7,291 nt of DNA, from positions 1 through 7,291 of the forward strand of contig NZLV01000028.1 in assembly GCA_002694345.1 (NCBI GenBank), in the 5' to 3' direction. The notes beneath the pieces were generated by a model. It saw only the letters and a list, made by a program, of their open reading frames with translations. It was not told the origin of the DNA and did not search any database. The position numbers and the translations under genes are program-made. How positions within the stretch are numbered: position 1 is the first letter of the stretch; each line of letters begins with the position of its first letter. Below, one piece after another: positions 5,194-7,291 of this stretch. Source of the stretch: Maricaulis sp. GTDB taxonomy: Bacteria > Pseudomonadota > Alphaproteobacteria > Caulobacterales > Maricaulaceae.

Positions 5194-6815
5194 CCCGTCC
5201 CCGAAGGCGTTCGCGTCCGAGAGAGATAGCGCGCCACGAAGATCATGGGAATGAGGGCGACCAGCGGGATGAGGAGGGAGGGCAGTGCGGCCTCGCCCAG
5301 GCGCTCATCGGCCGCGTAATTGTGCGCGATGATGGCCAGCGTGTCGTAGTTGAACGGGCGCAGGATCATCGTGGCCGGCAATTCCTTGAGCACTTCGACA
5401 AAGACCAGCAGGCCCGCCGAGCAGACCCCGGCGGCGATCAGCGGCCAGTGGACGCGCCACAGCGTCTCGCGCGGGCCGGCGCCCAGTGTGCGCGCGGCGC
5501 CGTCCAGAGCCGGTGTCACCCGGCCCAGAGCGGCTTCGGACGGACCGATCGCCGCGGCGGCAAAGCGGGAGAGATAGGCAAAGATCAGGGCCGCAGCGCC
5601 GCCCGTCAGCAGGATCGGGAACACGCTGCCGGTCAGGGCCTGCCAGGCCGGATCGATCAGGCCCTGTGTACCGGACAGGATGGCGATCACACCGACCGCG
5701 GCGACGGCCCCCGGTACCGCATAGCCCAGCCCGGCGGCACGCGCCGACAGGGTCGCCATGACCCGCCCGCCGCGCAGGGCATAGGCCGTCGCCATGCCCA
5801 GGATTGCGGCGCACAGGGCGCTGATACTGGCCAGGGTGAGACTGTGGAAGGCCGCAGCGATGAGGCCGGTGGCCGGCAATTCATTGAGGGCCAGCCAGGC
5901 CAGGCGGGCCAGCGGGATGATCAGACCCAGCGCCAGCGGCGTCAGGCAGGCCAGCGTCGCCAGCATCGCGGTCGCGCCGGTCAGTTCCAGGCGCGGGGCC
6001 GGCTTGTGCTTGCCCGAGGCGGCCGTGGTGCGGGCGCGGCGGCGTTGCATGCGCTCCAGGCTGAACACGATGAGGGCGATGGCGACGAGGATGAGGGAGA
6101 GGCGGGCGGCATCGACCAGCGAACCGGCACCGCTCCAGGCCCGGATCAGGCCGATGGAGAGCGTCGGGGCGCCCAGATAGGAGACGGTGCCGTAATCGGC
6201 CAGGCTCTCCATCATCACCAGCGCTACACCAGCAGCCAGGGCCGGGCGGGCCATGGGCAGGGAGGTGCGCCAGAAGGCGCTCAGCGGCCCGGCGCCCAGC
6301 GTGCGGGCGGCATTGTAGGCGTCGGCAGACTGGCCGGTGAAGGCGTCGCGGGCGAGCAGGAAGATATAGGGGTAGAGGACCAGGGCGAACATCAGGCCCG
6401 CGCCCCAGCCACCGCGAACGGTCGGGAAGAGCCCGCCGGTCCAGCTGTGCAGGGGACCGCCAGCCTGGGACAGGTCCAGCCAAGCATAGGCCGCTACATA
6501 GGCCGGCACGGCCAGCGGCAGGATCAACACCCAGGAGAAGAGTTTGCGGCCGGGAAATTCCGTCCGCGCAATCAGCCAGCCCAGACCGGTGCCGATCAGC
6601 GCTGCTCCGCCCGCGGCCACCAGGCCGACATAGACGGAATAAAGGAGATAGACCGGCAGCCGGGTCTGCGCGAGATGGAGCAGATAGTCATCGCTCTGGC
6701 CGGTCAGGGCGATCCAGGCGACAGCAAAGACCGGAGCGGCACACACAAGGGCAGCCAGGATCGCCAACGTCGTTGCGCGATCCGGCCAGAAACCCTTCTG
6801 TGTGCCCGCGGTCAC
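5190..6815 (-). CDS. fbpB: Ferric iron ABC transporter permease, fused two-domain
   Basis: The inner-membrane channel of the Fe3+ importer. Its 541 residues contain two homologous permease halves in one chain, as is standard for FbpB/SfuB/HitB proteins. Each half carries an EAA loop that docks the ATPase: AARTLGAGPLSAFWRTSLP (169-187) and AARTLGAGPRETLWRVHWP (440-458). About twelve hydrophobic membrane segments can be made out, six per half (first half near 14-36, 57-82, 93-113, 138-155, 191-212 and 238-253), with a basic cytoplasmic linker RMQRRRARTTAASGKHKP at 255-272 between halves. The start is GTG 6813-6815; its first base is the last base of the binding-protein stop codon (TAGTG), and the end overlaps the ATPase start by 4 nt, so all three transporter genes are translationally coupled. 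The iron assignment comes from the family and operon; thiamine (ThiP) is the main alternative, but the binding protein argues against it. Confidence 0.93.
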   Translation of the reverse strand: MTAGTQKGFWPDRATTLAILAALVCAAPVFAVAWIALTGQSDDYLLHLAQTRLPVYLLYSVYVGLVAAGGAALIGTGLGWLIARTEFPGRKLFSWVLILPLAVPAYVAAYAWLDLSQAGGPLHSWTGGLFPTVRGGWGAGLMFALVLYPYIFLLARDAFTGQSADAYNAARTLGAGPLSAFWRTSLPMARPALAAGVALVMMESLADYGTVSYLGAPTLSIGLIRAWSGAGSLVDAARLSLILVAIALIVFSLERMQRRRARTTAASGKHKPAPRLELTGATAMLATLACLTPLALGLIIPLARLAWLALNELPATGLIAAAFHSLTLASISALCAAILGMATAYALRGGRVMATLSARAAGLGYAVPGAVAAVGVIAILSGTQGLIDPAWQALTGSVFPILLTGGAAALIFAYLSRFAAAAIGPSEAALGRVTPALDGAARTLGAGPRETLWRVHWPLIAAGVCSAGLLVFVEVLKELPATMILRPFNYDTLAIIAHNYAADERLGEAALPSLLIPLVALIPMIFVARYLSRTRTPSGTG

Positions 6816-7291
6816 TATTGCCAGCCGACGCGGTCGAAGATGCGCTGGGCGGTGGCGTTGTGATCACCCAGTTCGGAGACATTCCGTTCGTCGGCGACGA
6901 AGGGCATCATCGCCTCCAGGGTCGGGTTTTCCCATTCCACGTCCGGCATGACCGGGATCTCATTGGTCATTTCCGCGAACATGCGCTGGGCGGTGTCGGA
7001 GAAGAAGAAGGCGATCAGCTCGCGCGCTTCGTCCGGGTGCGGCGCGTTCACGGCGATGCCGGCACCGGAGATATTGATGTGGGCACCCGAGCTGTCCTGG
7101 TTCGGGAAGAGCAGGGTGACGGCCTCGGCGGCGGCGCGGTTGGCCACATCGCCCGACTGGGTCATCAGCGCATAGTAATAGTGGTTGGTGATGGCGACAT
7201 CGCAATCGCCGGCCGCCACGCCGATGATCTGGGTGATGTCCCCGCCCTGCGGCGGACGGGCCATGTTGTTGACGATACCGGCAGCCCAGGC
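6815..7291 (-). CDS. fbpA: Fe3+ ABC transporter periplasmic binding protein, C-terminal part
   Basis: The last 158 codons of an iron(III)-binding protein that captures ferric ion in the periplasm and delivers it to the permease; the N-terminus and signal peptide lie beyond the right edge. The frame is open to base 7291 (reading AWAAGIVNNMARPPQGGD), so the Met codon at 7262-7264 is internal, not the start. The segment GDCDVAITNHYYYAL contains three consecutive Tyr codons at 7172-7180. A Tyr-Tyr pair at this position supplies the iron-coordinating phenolates in FbpA/HitA-type proteins. The GAGIAVNAPHPDEARELIAFF segment and the later FAEMTNEIPV are typical of the family's C-terminal lobe. Its stop shares one base with the permease GTG. 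The first-named gene of a classic binding protein-permease-ATPase order; the operon promoter is outside the window. Confidence 0.92.
   Translation of the reverse strand, partial: AWAAGIVNNMARPPQGGDITQIIGVAAGDCDVAITNHYYYALMTQSGDVANRAAAEAVTLLFPNQDSSGAHINISGAGIAVNAPHPDEARELIAFFFSDTAQRMFAEMTNEIPVMPDVEWENPTLEAMMPFVADERNVSELGDHNATAQRIFDRVGWQ

Noticed and set aside
5478..6312. Near-repeat GGCGCCCAG(C/T)GTGCG(G/C)GCGGC at about 6291 and 5478
   Set aside because: These are the two EAA loops of the fused permease, which encode AARTLGAGP in each half; this is the known internal duplication of the family, not a mobile or regulatory repeat.
5322..6863. Long plus-strand open frame of 513 codons opposite the permease
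   Set aside because: It is antisense to the clearly homologous permease gene; its translation is Gln/Gly/Arg-rich and low in complexity, as expected for a shadow frame in GC-rich DNA.
1..7291. Search for a novel multi-gene system such as defence, phage, mobile element or biosynthetic cluster
   Set aside because: Every substantial gene falls in a recognisable housekeeping, transport or small uncharacterised family; no transposase, integrase, nuclease-helicase module, CRISPR repeats or att-like repeats were seen.

Overview
The window is GC-rich chromosomal DNA with dense, short-spaced genes. Gene content and protein style suggest an alphaproteobacterium, possibly a Maricaulis/Hyphomonas-like marine lineage. 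That placement is inferred from general resemblance; no rRNA or marker gene is present to fix it.

Left edge (1-154): bases 1-13 match the shared 3' end of the Illumina TruSeq-type adapters, so this is probably an untrimmed contig end. The next ~107 bases are about 45% GC by hand count and hold no gene I can support. A minus-strand hexapeptide-repeat acyltransferase follows (155-877).

Plus-strand cluster (1010-3466): a PaaI-type hotdog thioesterase, a DUF3253 winged-helix-like small protein and a uracil-DNA-glycosylase-superfamily protein are packed as a likely operon (9-nt gap, then a 14-nt overlap). After a 107-nt gap with a possible promoter comes a complete leucine dehydrogenase-type amino acid dehydrogenase. 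A strong hairpin terminator (3492-3520) lies between this gene and the convergent minus-strand genes.

Minus-strand operon (7291 down to 3535): a ferric-iron ABC importer in the order binding protein (partial, runs off the right edge), fused two-domain permease and ATPase, with 1-nt and 4-nt gene overlaps. A DUF805 membrane protein follows 30 nt later, probably on the same transcript. The binding protein captures Fe3+ in the periplasm, the permease passes it through the inner membrane, and the ATPase drives transport.

I see no CRISPR array, insertion sequence, RNA gene, phage gene or obvious novel multi-gene system. The points most worth checking are the glycosylase-like protein, which keeps four iron-sulfur-type cysteines but has altered catalytic motifs, its overlap with the DUF3253 gene, and an extra residue in the nucleotide-binding loop of the leucine dehydrogenase.
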